Of a stretch of 64,000 nucleotides of DNA, positions 27,301 to 36,913 are shown piece after piece (within the stretch, counting starts at the first letter, position 1; the number at the start of each line of letters is the position of its first letter). The notes under the pieces are model-generated. The model did not search any database. It was not told where the DNA came from and worked only from the letters and a program-made list of their open reading frames with translations. The stretch lies in the NCBI GenBank assembly GCA_040285825.1, contig JAUPSS010000005.1, positions 1,364,001 through 1,428,000 on the forward strand. Direction: 5' to 3'. The DNA is from Eukaryota sp. TZLM1-RC (lineage: Eukaryota > Metamonada: BaSk clade). The translations under genes and the position numbers were made by a program.

Positions 27301-27591
27301 AACGCTGTTCAAGGTTGTAGAATCGAGCACTGTGATGTGGAAACCTTGGAGACGAAGACAAGTATGCGAAAGATGGAGTGAGTTGAGGATGAGATCATCG
27401 GATAATACCAAGACAAGATCCAGGTCTTCTCCGTCAATGAAAACATTGGATGTGTGTGAAGGTGGAGAAGGAGACCATATATCAGCATCAGACCACTGAT
27501 ATGAACCAACTGAGCTATGTGGATTGGTGAAGAAAACGCTGTTACTAGCGGATGAGAACGCTATAAGCAAAAGGGTAAGGAAGACCATCAT
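21397..27591 (-). CDS. RCC1 / beta-helix / Pmp-repeat type I membrane protein
   Basis: A 2,064-residue protein starting at ATG 27591 (tandem ATG ATG) and ending at TAG. Approximate domains: signal peptide 1-17; a Trp-containing cap (YQWSDADIW) near 30; RCC1/ATS1-type propeller repeats 165-470 (AWGRNNYGQLGLG, VWGQNYNGQLGLG); a solenoid region from about 715 opening with GINDECCGPSTYPCLS; about four tandem 175-residue repeats (CANDEPLITLVKSNVDFDD) spanning roughly 830-1430; polymorphic-membrane-protein-like repeats (GGCISVF, GGSLYI, GGAMFINF, with FxxN motifs) near 1685-1785; one TM helix near 1910-1930 (IGVVVLLLVLVLYFF) followed by a basic stop-transfer RKAK; and a cytoplasmic tail of about 130 residues. 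It is inferred to be a cell-surface receptor or adhesin. RCC1 domains often bind proteins or nucleotide-exchange partners, but here the domain lies on the predicted outer side. Confidence 0.93.
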   Translation of the reverse strand: MMVFLTLLLIAFSSASNSVFFTNPHSSVGSYQWSDADIWSPSPPSHTSNVFIDGEDLDLVLVLSDDLILNSLHLSHTCLRLQGFHITVLDSTTLNSVEIESSFDIHAYFSSFHLELVGSVCFSNITLELNENGKLVRGNVKLINSKIIINQNAELNIDHSSHSEYSLMAWGDGRHGRTGTGDASNPHQLLPVNTDEKFEVIEGGFDHTLALTSEGILFAWGRNNYGQLGLGSVSSVVIPTEVVMMTKVVQISASYDFSLVLTVNGDVYSFGDNWKGNLGHGDTSSRSTPTKIDLLSDVVDVSAGSAHGLAITSNGDVFVWGQNYNGQLGLGTFGFDADEHSPIPISIEPLRKVIGCRVVSMFITINDELLTAGRNDHGQLCVGDFEDRHVPGNIVESASFQIIEATCGLNYIIFLSQEGDVYSCGAVLGRTGISHSPGRVENLGYVTSIFRGDQIAFALNIEKKLFSWTSSSSSPDLVIETSEMAIENVFTGWYHFFVDENFEIPRISHQGSSVVEVEGKISNLSPLYLDIDSAILISDTGSIVGENAGFIFRKLIDNSGIIEIKDVDKLVFNSDILLHGGEIWSTPTVINLLGNEITGYGVIDADLINYGTIRPTRSIDVGRDLMLHDSSMVVLDNMRTNTPQLVATGSVELDGILSVDFVHRNLPKDSVISIILFSSSVSYFNSIEIKCEFFFDITTTSSSVDVVVTEDVLDSIHTFYLSPNGINDECCGPSTYPCLSVSKIMEKMGNSGTIILKEGVYNGTNFDIDLEFLDVVFQGEGDSKMTKIHISCEIIANNSNLEFSFVQLFYFGTSSIIFLAESTVVFNKMELVSQCANDEPLITLVKSNVDFDDVVIVGCQSQSIVATDSTIGLETVLVRDSTATDGHFELTKTTLTMNNANFQGLEGKVFNIQDNTKVTGTNVGISDSNSNSDDLIVINNSDLTLTTVDLSDTKFSNIIDSKTSTITITDFDIVHHESNTGSFINADDSTFNFTNVKTLGPVDSDNEVISGCANDEPLITLVKSKVDFDEVVVVGCQSQFIVATNSTIDLETVLVRDSTASNGHFELTNSNFKATDVEFKNLEGKVFDVKSDSKVEGLNVKVIDTTTNNDPMMITDSSTIDLKQTEIINSCVRPAFESIDSTIKIDDLTVSHPNTYSGSLFDASSSSELTLDNINIVKESTTSTTVTCSFTDPLFTVDNSEVTLADSSLIGHLSQFLVGINNADVTFTNVDVLDSEASGHVELTNSNFTATDVEFNNLEGKVFDVKSDSKIDGLRLQILNIDTPSEALLKISSSKVTLIDSQILDSSVFRLIDSISKTEISFTNLDIIDLTSYSGSFINADESTMDFTKVKTLGPVDSDGKVISGCANDEPLITLVKSNVDFDDVVVVGCQSQSIVATDSTIDLEAVLVRDSTATDGHFELTNSNLKARNVFFQNLFSQASINIQRASNFQSKPIKFQSNFQSKSLLTADSSVVQMDTFIIDNCHFDDSINYINDSVVSLSNFSNNANHHYHGFYFIESKSSQIDLVGLVFNENLLLKKGVVKSFQSDYILNELVFANSNVPLFNSVESNLEFYSCTFDNVTLSDDYSALEFHQSKILLQNSSLTNFYTDFNNTVPLLLCSGCTLLIKECTVADNYGVLIHCINGSTFELEQSTFKHNESPLSPIILEQSTNSLLHNYNVFESNIGSFGGCISVFSPLNFICEDNLFINSFATHEGGSLYIQDDLYNFNVTINNNSFIDNQANRAGGAMFINFLNFVHNFNESFIDVLSNNFHNCMANQWGNDVATNGFALSLAWMEADSTALNRTLVVAIMDYFKQLIIFDEDYSNQLEFSIKSNVSVEVYTNIIDFSKQHILVDVVFQGPSGTYILLVDADFFEQAGIEFSIDKLPNNDDTEDIIDSQVRDRANFGYRSYILIGVVVLLLVLVLYFFATRKAKDSIQNLNTGQSKTPSNLNQCDTMLPLYSKPSTQLPSLARHDEDDDTHSSISGISLKPVKSADKSKFIDNYSDCLPNESLLNQQSRHLPNNVVTFVPPVPLSSLKKQNKSVKQSKGDHIYPNLPNFIGES
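23330..25130 (-). repeat. Tandem array of about 530-bp coding repeats
   Basis: Inside the RCC1/beta-helix gene, units start near 25090, 24560, 24030 and 23500, about 526-532 bp apart. Units 1, 2 and 4 begin CANDEPLITLVKS and unit 3 is divergent (CSFTDPLFTVDNS). The segments 25001-25090 and 23394-23500 are almost identical at the DNA level, which points to recent duplication or gene conversion. Inter-unit spacing is a multiple of three or nearly so, and the frame is kept. Confidence 0.85.
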
Positions 27592-28464
27592 CTTGGTTTT
27601 CGGAAATATTGAAACTGTTGTGCCTTTTCTGAAGATTTTGTAATTTTTGAAAGCTCAAGGTCGAATGTAGGTCCTTTATAGGCCAAAATTTTTGGCCCAC
27701 AAATGATAACCTGCTTCAACATTTACTTTTCCAACGTCTCAACAGTTTCTGTGCGTCTTTAATTAATGTTCCTCAAGTGTATCGTCAATTTTTGACTGAT
27801 ACCATCGCTTTCTGTACAACACGACTGTGTTGTTTTAATTGGTCAAATGACATTCCTTTTGAATTTAATGTGTAAATGTGGCTCCCAGGTACATTGATTC
27901 CGAATTGTTGGACTAATGGCATTTTGGATTGGTGTTATGATTAATTGATATCTCTATATAATTTCTGATAAAAAGCTTCTACGACGTCATTTATCATTCC
28001 TCCAATGAATATGGTTAAAAACAATTTGCTTAGCAGTTGGAAAAATCTCCCACAATGGGACAACCTAGATTCCGACGGTAACATTTATGATTAATATTCC
28101 AGATTTATTCTACATTTAATCATAGTTATAGTGAATACAGATTGTGATAAATGAAGATACAATAATTTGGACGAAGTAAACAACCCTTGCAAACCTCTGT
28201 CATTTCGTGAAGACAATATGAGTTTGAGTGTAATGTTCAACTATTAATTTATGAAAAAATTTCAGAATTGTGATAGAACAATAAAATCGATGGGTTTCCC
28301 CAAACAACTACTAGCAATATTATTGAAAAAAATGTATAAATCCAATATACATTTGCGAATTTTGTAAAAACGATTGGTAAGTGGTTGCGAACAATATTTT
28401 ACAAAAAATGAGTGCAACTTGTCCGTTGTGAATTAAAACCTGCATTCCTGATAAAGCGAACAAA
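27592..28464. other. Intergenic, promoter side of the RCC1 gene
   Basis: AT-rich sequence immediately upstream of the ATG at 27591. I saw no conserved gene or mobile-element sequence in it. Confidence 0.5.
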
Positions 28465-28977
28465 ATGTATGCGGACAAGTCATATTTACATTTACCTATC
28501 ATCATTGTGCCACGTAGGTTATGTGTTGGGTTATATGCTAATAATGAAGAATTTGTAACAGAAATTAAATTATATCTGAATATTCCAATCGACCAACCTG
28601 TATACTGTTTTTTACTGCGTTTTTCACAACTTACATTATGTCATGTTCTTTATTGTCCTGAATTCATAAATTACTGTTATTTACTACATGATGCTGTTGA
28701 GTATATTGTTTTTAATATGGCAAGATATGCAAGAATCTCTTGTATTATTGAGCTTTTGGATAGAGGCACCCTGAAGACAGAAGTGTTACTTACTTTGATT
28801 GGATTGATAACTCTGCACTTGTTGTTGACCCTTCCGCTGCAGTGTTGCAAATGGAACTTTGGTACAAAAACAGCATTATTTTGTGGATGCTCATGAATTC
28901 AATCTGAAAGAAGAATATAGAAACTATGACACAGATATGGAAGAAACAAACTCTCATGAAAAAGAAAATTTTAATTA
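28465..28977 (+). pseudogene. Unrecognised, probably decayed reading frame
   Basis: An ATG-started frame of 143 codons (28465-28896) reads into a low-quality hydrophobic end. Sequence that looks more protein-like continues in a second frame (DRSVTYFDWIDNSALVVDPS, about 28775-28860) and then a third (HYFVDAHEFNLKEEYRNYD, ending at a TAA near 28977). This pattern suggests a gene broken by frameshifts. I do not recognise the family. A short similar motif (YVHFIDREDDSHFVVSPDW) occurs near 31980-32035. It could also be chance coding potential. Confidence 0.3.
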
Positions 28978-29703
28978 ATTGACATAGGCCATAAACGGAA
29001 AATTGCCAGTGAAAGCTGCAATATTTCGAATTAATTCTGGAAAAAATTCTTCAAAAACAAACAATGAGAAGTTTGAATTTATTTCAAAGGTGTTTTCACA
29101 TTGAATTCGCCATAATTAATAAAATAGTATGGAAAAGATGATTACAAGGATCGACAATGGAAAAAGCTGTTGTGGATAGGGCAGACTCAACAGTGCGAGA
29201 TTGATCTGGCTAACGATTTTTCAGATTCAAGTTCACAATCCAGCCAACACTGTTGACCGTTATCAACTCTAAACAATGATAAATGAAATGATTGTTGACC
29301 TTTCAGTTGTTGATGTGATTATGAGTAGCACGCCATAACAGATCGAATTTTCTTCAAATGTTTTGGGACCGAATTTGAAATAATTTTGTTCCAAGTAGAA
29401 GATGATAAATTGTTCGAAAACCATTATGTGCAAAATTTGTGAGGCAAAAGCAACAAAAGTCTGGATAGTGACTTGGAATGAGTACAAATATCGTGGCAAT
29501 TAATGTTAATTTCAAATAATCTGACTGATGAACTAAGTATATTAAATTCACCTTCACTTTACGATCAACATTTTACCATCAACAACCATCATCATTATAC
29601 GTGTGGGATATATTATGTTGTGTTAGTTTTTGAATAAAACTTGCATTTTTCACTACAAAAGCTAAACAAAAATATCAATACAAATTTATCTAAGTACAAA
29701 AAA
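28978..29703. other. Intergenic, nothing recognised
   Basis: AT-rich spacer ending at the 3' end of the PH-domain gene. Only short overlapping frames without family resemblance are present. Confidence 0.5.
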
Positions 29704-31319
29704 CTAAACAATAATGGTTTCAGCTTTGGCCGTATATTCAGCAGTGCCTTGCCTAATAAGTTCGCGAATCATGTCATTTAAGAGGTTATTAAGCGACTTC
29801 GTGGCAGAGACAAATTGTTTAACAACATCAGGGATAGAAGCATCCAGAGGCTCAACAAGGGATGAAACAGCAGGAATAATGTCCTTATTTAATGGAGAAG
29901 AGATAACTTCATTTAAGATAGAAAGAGCATTTTCCTTAATCATTTGGAGACAATCGTGAACAAGCTTCTCACGAACGGAAATAATAGCTTGTCTGATATC
30001 TCCATTGAGTTCTATTTCTTGTTGTAGAGTGTACACGGCATTGTTCATTAACCAGACGAGCGAATCAGCAAGATCACTTAATACCCTCCAAGGATAAAAA
30101 CTACGACTTAAATCAGTCAAAAGTTCAAGGCGTTCACGGTTAGCATAGAGCTTTCTACGGGCAGGGTAGATGCGACTTCTCCAGGGATAGGCGATTTGGG
30201 TGTAAATATTATGAATGTAATTGTTATCCTGGTCATTTGACAGTAATTCCTCACCAATTTCATCAAATGATTTGACAAGTTCAGCATAAGCGTCAGTGAT
30301 GGAAGGAAAGAGTGCCTCGGACAGTTTTGAGATTAAAGGTACAATGGTGCTTGATAACAGAGGGTCTAGAGTACTGAGGACAGCGTTCTTGATCTTACCC
30401 CGGAGTTCCACTTCAGCGTCACAAACGGGACCAATGGACTTCTTGAGGCCGTCTTCAATGGTTGGTTTGAGATCAGCAACTTTACCAGAGACTTCCTTCC
30501 AAGCAGCATTAACAGCTCCACCTACAATAGAGTCAACAGTTTTGCGTACTTGTTTCTTAACAAGAGCTCCAATCTTACCATGACCACCCTTAGGGAGTTC
30601 ACGATAGACATCAGTCATAACTTCCTTTTCAAGTTTAGCACTGATGAGGAGGCCAAGTTGTTCACCTTCGGGTTTAGTTACCCAGATGACATGGGAATCC
30701 CAGATCCAGAAACTGTAACGAGTGACACGGTAGGCTTCTATGAAAGCTTCGCGCATGATATGGTCTTCATTGAGAGGAGGCCTAGCTCTGCGACACGCAT
30801 AACGGAAAGCAGATACCCAGTCATCCTTATCTTCCTTGCTATCTGCTTCCAAGAACCAATCGCGACCGCGACCTGCACGGAGTTCAAAAAGGAACGGGCG
30901 GTCTTCGAATTCGGGATCTTCAATTACACGAAGGCCACAAGGTGAAATAGTTCCTTTGGGACGACAGCCTTCCTGGCCGACTTGAGATTCATCTTCCCAA
31001 TATTCTACTTCACAATTATGCTTGATAATGAAATAGCGACGCTTCCAGTTCTTTCTCAAATCACCACGCTTCGTCAAATATCCAGTTTTGATGGGAGAAG
31101 TATCAACAGGACAAGGAGTGAGAAGGAAGTCTGCAGCTTCCGACTTCTCCGACTGAGCTACAATGTAATCAACAAGTGTATCTTTAAACGTTTGAAGATA
31201 AGTAGGCACAAAAACCTTGATGACCTTAAATTAACAAAGACAGCTAGACATACATCCTGGCATATTTCAGAGATTCTAGCTTGTTTATGCTGATCTAGAG
31301 GGTTGGAAAGTAATCCCAT
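29704..31319 (-). CDS. PH-domain protein, Niban-like (paralogue 1)
   Basis: Two exons, 31319-31254 (22 codons, starting MGLLSNPLDQ) and 31224-29704, give 528 residues ending at TAG. A start at 31209 would be GTG; splicing to the upstream ATG gives an N-terminus that aligns with the paralogue at 54126-55756. The PH domain covers about residues 65-165 (KTGYLTKR, RKNWKRRYFIIKH, then WFLEADSKEDKDDW with the usual C-terminal helix Trp). The rest is a long helical region with VYTLQQEIE, resembling the post-PH region of Niban/FAM129 proteins. Family assignment rests on domain order and short motifs, so Niban-like is moderately sure and PH is sure. It is expected to bind phosphoinositides at a membrane. 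Confidence 0.88.
31225..31253 (-). other. 29-nt spliceosomal intron
   Basis: GTATGT...TTTAAG on the minus strand, phase 0 (CAG GAT | GTC ATC). An in-frame TAA inside it shows it must be removed to join the ATG exon to the PH exon. Its position differs from the intron of the paralogue at 54126-55756. Confidence 0.8.
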
Positions 31320-31703
31320 TGTGGCTGAGGAGGTAAGATTTTCAATCAAAGAAAATTGATAGTTTAAGCAATGTTGAATGTCTTTATGCTGAGATATCGT
31401 CACTAATGACACTGTGGATGTTGCTTCTTCGTTTAAAGATAATATTGATTTATTGATTGATGGTCAGACAGTTGACCTAACTAATATTACAAATTGTGGA
31501 CATCAGGAAGAGAATATGCTTGCTTGAAACAAAATGATGGAACATAGTCATTATAATATTTGACTAAACAAAATGAACATGTTTCAAAGCTAAACGAAGA
31601 CAAAGTGCGTTTTTTAGCTATTTCATCAATGAACGTTTTGGACTTCAAGAAAAATTGTTTTTGAATATATAAAACTATTGGAAATGTTATTTCAAGTTTT
31701 CTA
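31320..31703. other. Intergenic, promoter side of PH paralogue 1
   Basis: No gene or element recognised. It contains the 5' flank of the ATG at 31319. Confidence 0.5.
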
Positions 31704-32040
31704 ATGGCTGCTTGTATTACGGTTTTGAGCCCAGCTGAAGAAATTGTTTCAGTTCTTTGTGACTATTGCATGTTTGAGAAGCATGTTTCAGCAGCTAAAG
31801 TGTTTAACAGGATGAAAATACCTCTTCTTCTTGACACCCACAATGTCATTAAACTTTCCATACCTATCAAAAAGTTTTCAGTGACCTATTCAGTTTGTGT
31901 TTGTATGTGGAGATGGGTTATAAAAGCTTAATAGTGTTCATCACCTTATTTACCAGCAAACTTTGTCGAAAAAGCAGTATGTACACTTCATTGATAGAGA
32001 GGATGATTCGCACTTTGTTGTAAGTCCTGATTGGAACTGA
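31704..32040 (+). other. Possible small or decayed gene
   Basis: An ATG-started 75-codon frame (31704-31931) beginning MAACITVLSPAEEIVSVL. GTATGT at 31897 followed by TTAATAG would make a 32-nt intron like those elsewhere here, but the joined frame gives no convincing protein. A different frame after it (YVHFIDREDDSHFVVSPDW) weakly resembles the decayed frame near 28800. I do not recognise it. Confidence 0.2.
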
Positions 32041-32868
32041 TATTGAAACAAATAATATGTACAATTGAAAAATTGTCTATTTCTTTGGTTGACAGTTGAA
32101 ATTTTGATATATCAAAAACAAAACTTAACCATGCCTACAAAACATGTGTATCAAAACGTATCATGGATATTTAAAAATGTGTTTGTTTTTGACATAATTA
32201 ATTTCTTGATCAATACAAATGTCGTTTTGAAAGTTCATTGTTTTCGCTAGTGCAAAATAACTGCCATTGACTGTCATTCAATGTGAGTTATTTCATACAA
32301 ATGTGCCTTTGCAAATAATAAATTTAATGTGATTAACGTTAATGATTTGTAAATTATTTGTTTTAAACAATCAAAATACCATCATCGAAACAATAGTTCT
32401 CATAGTCCTTTTTTTCCTTGGTTATTCTTTTTGTTAACTATGTAAAGTTTTATATAAGTGTTGATTGAAAACACATTTGGCAGGATGTCCCATTGAATTG
32501 CAAAAGATTGAAACAAATTTTGATTTTTTATTATAATTAATTATTAAACTTGTATAATATTTAAAAATACAATCTGATTGTTATACACTTCAATTTTACT
32601 CATATCTAGATTTCTCAAATGATCAAAATCTAATAATAGTCTATTATATGTTATAATTATATAGATCACATTGGGCTTATCAGTACATTGTATCAGTACA
32701 TGATTTGATCTTAGCCAACATCCAACAATATAAACTTTCCCAGGACCGTCCGAAAGACAAACAATACTCTTTGTTTTGTATCAAAGTAGTAATCAAAAGT
32801 ATGGATGTTTTATGACCCAATTGCTTAGCTAAGGCAATTATTCTGACTACCTGTTAAACACCCCCTCT
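32041..32868. other. AT-rich spacer
   Basis: No gene recognised. It contains a near-perfect palindrome at 32819-32839 (AATTGC...TTAGCTAA...GCAATT) just before the decayed Fanzor-like frame, possibly a mobile-element edge. Confidence 0.4.
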
Positions 32869-34994
32869 GTGTCACGTTTATTCACTCGGTCATGTGCACT
32901 GAACGCGCTACTGACCCCTACTGCAGTGAAACAATTTCGGGCTGACCTTCCTCTGGTCACTGAGATTTGTGATGAAGTTTCTTTTTCACTTCAATCTTTT
33001 TTTTTGAATTTTCCGATGGCATCTAGAGCTTTAGTGGAACAAAATGCATGGTGTTTTTTTATGACCGCCATCACCAACACCACTGGTTCTTTTCCAAACC
33101 CATCCACCTCCAAAGGACAACGCCAATTACTCCATATCTTTTACAGTGGATCTCTTCCTAAATACCCACAAGACAGGTCTCTTGTTTCTACATGGGAAAA
33201 TGCTCAAGTTCCCTATAGAAATTCATTCAATATTTTCCTCAATGATTAGCTGCATGCACAGAGATGCAATTTTATTAATAGAAATGGACTTTTCCTTACC
33301 TTGCTTGTTGGGCTCGTCAGTTGACATTCAATATTAAGACCAGTTTACCTAAAATTTGTCAATTCTGGACAAAAACCTTCATTCGTGATCATTGTAGAGC
33401 TTCAAAATAAATAAATCAATAGAGTTTCAAAATTTATGAGCTTCATAAATCATTAAAACCAATGTTCATGTCATTCATTTGATTTGAATTCTCTGGATAA
33501 AACGAATGTCTTTGCCAATTTTCTTCTCTCCCTTATATCAGATGAACCCTTAGCACCTCTTGAAGTTAATGCAATAACAGAAGGTGAGTAACCCGAAGAA
33601 GTAGTTATTCATTCTATTCTCGAACCCTACATCAATTTGCATCTCAATAATTCAAGAGAAAGATTCCTTTTATCAAATGCTTGTTATTTTATCTTGAATC
33701 TTTTTCAAAGATTTCCTGCCACGGGTTCTTTACTATCTTCAAGTGATAGAATCACCTTTCATCAAAGAAAATTTTTGAGCCTTTTCTCTTTAATCTTAAA
33801 ATTTCTCAATACTTACTCATTTCTGTTCCTCATATGCAATGCTGGAAAAATTTTAGAATAATACTTTTTGCTTCTCTTAAAGGTTATAAATTTCTTGAGG
33901 TCCTTTCACATGTTTTCCACTTATTGAAGGATCTTTTTCCAAAACACAGTTCATCAAAAATGAAAATTTAAAACAAACATTCAAACAATGTCCTTGTCAA
34001 AAATTTACTGTCAGCAGAAAAAGTTTGAAAAATAGATTTAAAACATTTTTTATTGAAAACTAATGGTAAAAAACAGCTTTTAAGATTTTAAATTAAAAAT
34101 AATGACTCAGCAAACACAGATGAGTTGGATGAACCACCTTAAAAGAGAAGAAAATTAGAAAAAGAAATGAAAAGTGACCCTGATGCCAACAAAACCAGAG
34201 AAATACAGTTGAAGGGCACTAAAAAATTCCCCGTCGAACACGTAGACATCCAGTCGAAATTTTACCTGAAAGGCCCTCATTGGCGTTGATCTGGGACAAT
34301 CAAGATTATGTGGTTACTTCTTAAATTTTAATCAATGTGGAGTTATCCCTTGTGCAACTGGCAGAAGAAACATGACAAAACCTTGACCCAGTAAACACTC
34401 TCCCAACCAATATTACGTTCAAAATTTCCACCAATATTTGAACCATTGAAATTTGGTCAGGAGGAAAGTGTACTTGGAAAGTAATCGCCAGAAATTGAAA
34501 ATAATTAAATTTGATTACTGCAGACGAAAAGAGAGGCGGTTCCGAGAGAGCCTCAACAATTTTCAAAGGCTGACTGGACATCCTAAAAAACTCTACCTTG
34601 CTATGGGTTCTGCTAATTTCCCTTCTCATTGCCGAAAAGTCAATCGATATGGATCAGCAATGGCTTTCCGAAAATGGTTGTTTTATCAAAAGGACGTGCA
34701 GCACTTGTAAACTAGTGAATTTAATACAAGCAAACTGTCAAGTTGTTGCATGGCCGAGAATATTCAAGCAATCTCATGGCAGATGCGTATTTGTACTGAG
34801 TGTAAAATTGTATATGACAGCTGTATATTTCCGCTGCAAAAAATATTCCAATTAAGAATAAAGCGGATTTTTTTTATTTAATTTGTAAATTTATTTTCAA
34901 CGCTAACAAAGCGGAATTTTGGCCGGAAAGATACTTTTGCCCAAAAGCTCTGTTGAGGAAATGAATGTGGAACCTTAGCAAACAGAATCTAAAA
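32869..34994 (+). pseudogene. Decayed Fanzor (eukaryotic TnpB)-like gene, copy alpha-1
   Basis: This is a degenerate relative of the copy at 48146-49783. Frames cover a putative N-terminal part (32869-33249, ALNALLTPTAVKQFRADLPL), a middle part (33310-33860), and the RuvC-like part (about 34240-34850). The RuvC-I region is degenerate and frame-broken. A zinc-ribbon remnant with ICTEC survives, but the RuvC-III motif is destroyed by an indel (YDS instead of YDRD). Several stops and shifts show it is dead. The element's conserved tail resumes at 36074 after a 1.08-kb insertion. The N-terminal 380 bp have no counterpart upstream of the other copy, so their assignment to Fanzor is less certain. 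Confidence 0.7.
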
Positions 34995-36073
34995 GATTCG
35001 AAAAGCTGATATTTTATTTTGAGTTTTTTATTTTAATTATTTATTAAAATATGTATTCTACAAAGAAACAAAACAAAACAAAATAAATTAAAAGACATAA
35101 GAAACAAAATTCTCCACGCCAACTCTTGATGAATCCTTATACAGCTTGGACATCATTAAATTTAAATATTTGGGAACACTTCTGTACAAAGCAAAAATGA
35201 TACGATACTTCCATAAATTCATTGAAAATTTTTTTCCAAATGAACGACAGAAATTATCAAAATCATTGAAAAAAAATCAAGGCAGATTGTCCAATGTTGG
35301 CAAAAATCGAGAAGGTAAAATCAACAAACGAAAACTTCGGTTCTTATTTAAGGTTCTTATTTAAATCATTTAATATCTCAGTATATATTTCTCGTTTACG
35401 ATCCTCAGCCTTGTTTAAATAACCATTAGAACTAACTAAAAGATCATCACGATAAATAAAGACAAAGGGATCAACTGTAGTAAAATCAACAACAACTTGA
35501 GTGGAATCCACAAAAGGGGCAATTAAATCACCTCGACGAGAATTAAACAATTTATTATCGCTATAATGCTTCAACAAGGGTTCTACATTGCAACTAAAAT
35601 TGTAACACTTAAACATTTCAAAGGTCACATCACGAATGACATTATGAAGAACTGACCGATATTGAAGAAATTTCTTACAACTTACAATATGACGGAAATT
35701 GACAGTCGTTTTGTCGTTACATATACAAACTGGATGTCTCATAAAAAGGCAGCAAAAACGGAATTATTAATCTTAGTCACAATAAGTCGTTTAGAGAAAT
35801 CCAGGTCTTCAAAACCAGTTAAAACAGACTGCTGTAATTTCACAACAGCAAGATGAAGATTAGACAAAGATCTCAAAGGTACAGAAGGCAAACTTGAAAA
35901 AACACTTATTCCACACATCAATAGGTAGTTCCTGCACCATGTTTTCGAGTGAAATTAATAAAGGATGTGATTCAGTCAAAGGAATTTGATCAAACCGGAG
36001 TTTCCACTCAAAAAGAAAATTTTTTATACCACCAATGAAAGCACTTTTTATTTTATTTATGATTTTTTGAAAA
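34995..36073 (-). mobile_element. 5'-truncated non-LTR retrotransposon fragment inserted in Fanzor copy
   Basis: Comparison with the tail of the 48146 Fanzor copy shows about 1,079 extra bases here. On the minus strand it encodes the end of a reverse-transcriptase polyprotein: SAFIGGIKNFLFEW at 36040, a frameshifted middle (35739-35921, SSLPSVPLRSLSNLHLA), then an intact 132-codon end (35742-35344) with a Cys/His cluster (CICN...FRHIVSC) followed by RRGDLIAP and VVVDFTTVDP. That order (zinc knuckle, then a PD...D type motif) resembles the restriction-like endonuclease tail of R2-type elements; this is an inference. The 3' end is A/T rich. It shares family and truncation point with 43675-44607. 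Confidence 0.75.
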
Positions 36074-36210
36074 CCTTTTGAGACCGATCCATAAATACCT
36101 TAGTAGCATTTGCAAGATCCACTTAGATACATCAAGTCGCAAGGCTTTGTTCTGTGAAAGCAAATAAGTGAGGTAGCCCATTGATGAAGATCATGATTGT
36201 CTTTGCCAAT
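36074..36210 (+). repeat. Conserved non-coding tail of Fanzor element, copy alpha-1
   Basis: About 137 bp strongly similar to 49810-49957, downstream of the Fanzor CDS in both places (shared words include CTTAGTAGCATTTG, GATCCACTTAGATACATCAA and GCAAGGCTTTGTTCTGTGAA). No reading frame is shared. It may encode a structured guide RNA or be the element's end. Confidence 0.75.
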
Positions 36211-36913
36211 TTTTTGAATGATTTCCAAAAAATGTTTCAAGGAAAAACAATGAAGAGATTGTTTATTGAATTTAGTCCCATTAGTTCTGATTTAATTTTA
36301 TTAAGTGTTTGTTGTGGTTCAATAAAGAAAACATATGTGTTGTTATTGTTTAAAATTATGATCGGTTGAATAGAAAAGTTTTAAAGATGGAAATCAAATT
36401 TATTTCAGAGAAACAATTTGATGATATAAATGGAATAAATCCATTTTATTAGAAATTTGACCGAAACAATTCCACACAATTTTCATTAACTAGCAACTGA
36501 AAAATCTCTGGTAATTTTAATAAAAATAGACAACTTACTTCAAGCATTAAGTAATTGAGGCAATATGATCAACTCTGATCAACCATTTTGACAGAGTCTA
36601 ATAGGAGAGAAATGCTGGATTATGAAGGAGCTGACGACGAAGAGGAATAAACATATAGGCAAGAGAGTGGTGGGGTTTAGTAAATGGGTCCGAAAGAGAG
36701 GAATTTCCCTTCGAAAGTGTGGAATGGAGTTCAGTAGATTCAGAAGTCTTCTGTTCATAAAACTTTAGAAGTTCATGTATAAATGTGTAGGTTAGACTGG
36801 TGTAGGTTAGGAGGTTGGAAGTGAGAACATCTTCTATTCAGGAGAGATGAGTGGGAAGAGTGGGAAGTTGCTGGAAATTGAAATTTCAGATAAAGAACGA
36901 AACAGTAGCTCAC
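36211..36913. other. Intergenic, promoter side of VID27
   Basis: Nothing recognised. ATG codons at 36847 and a GTG at 36851 lie just before the chosen VID27 start; the former opens a different, short frame. Confidence 0.5.

Noticed and set aside
31158-31412. Separate 84-codon gene upstream of PH paralogue 1
   Set aside because: Its last part is exon 1 of the PH gene, joined by the 29-nt intron and alignable with paralogue 2.
31897-31928. 32-nt mini-intron in the small frame at 31704
   Set aside because: The ends fit (GTATGT, ATAG), but the joined frame gives no credible protein and stops soon.
36847-36913. VID27 starting at ATG 36847 or GTG 36851
   Set aside because: ATG 36847 is in a different frame that stops quickly and no GTATGT intron links it; GTG is not a usual eukaryotic start.
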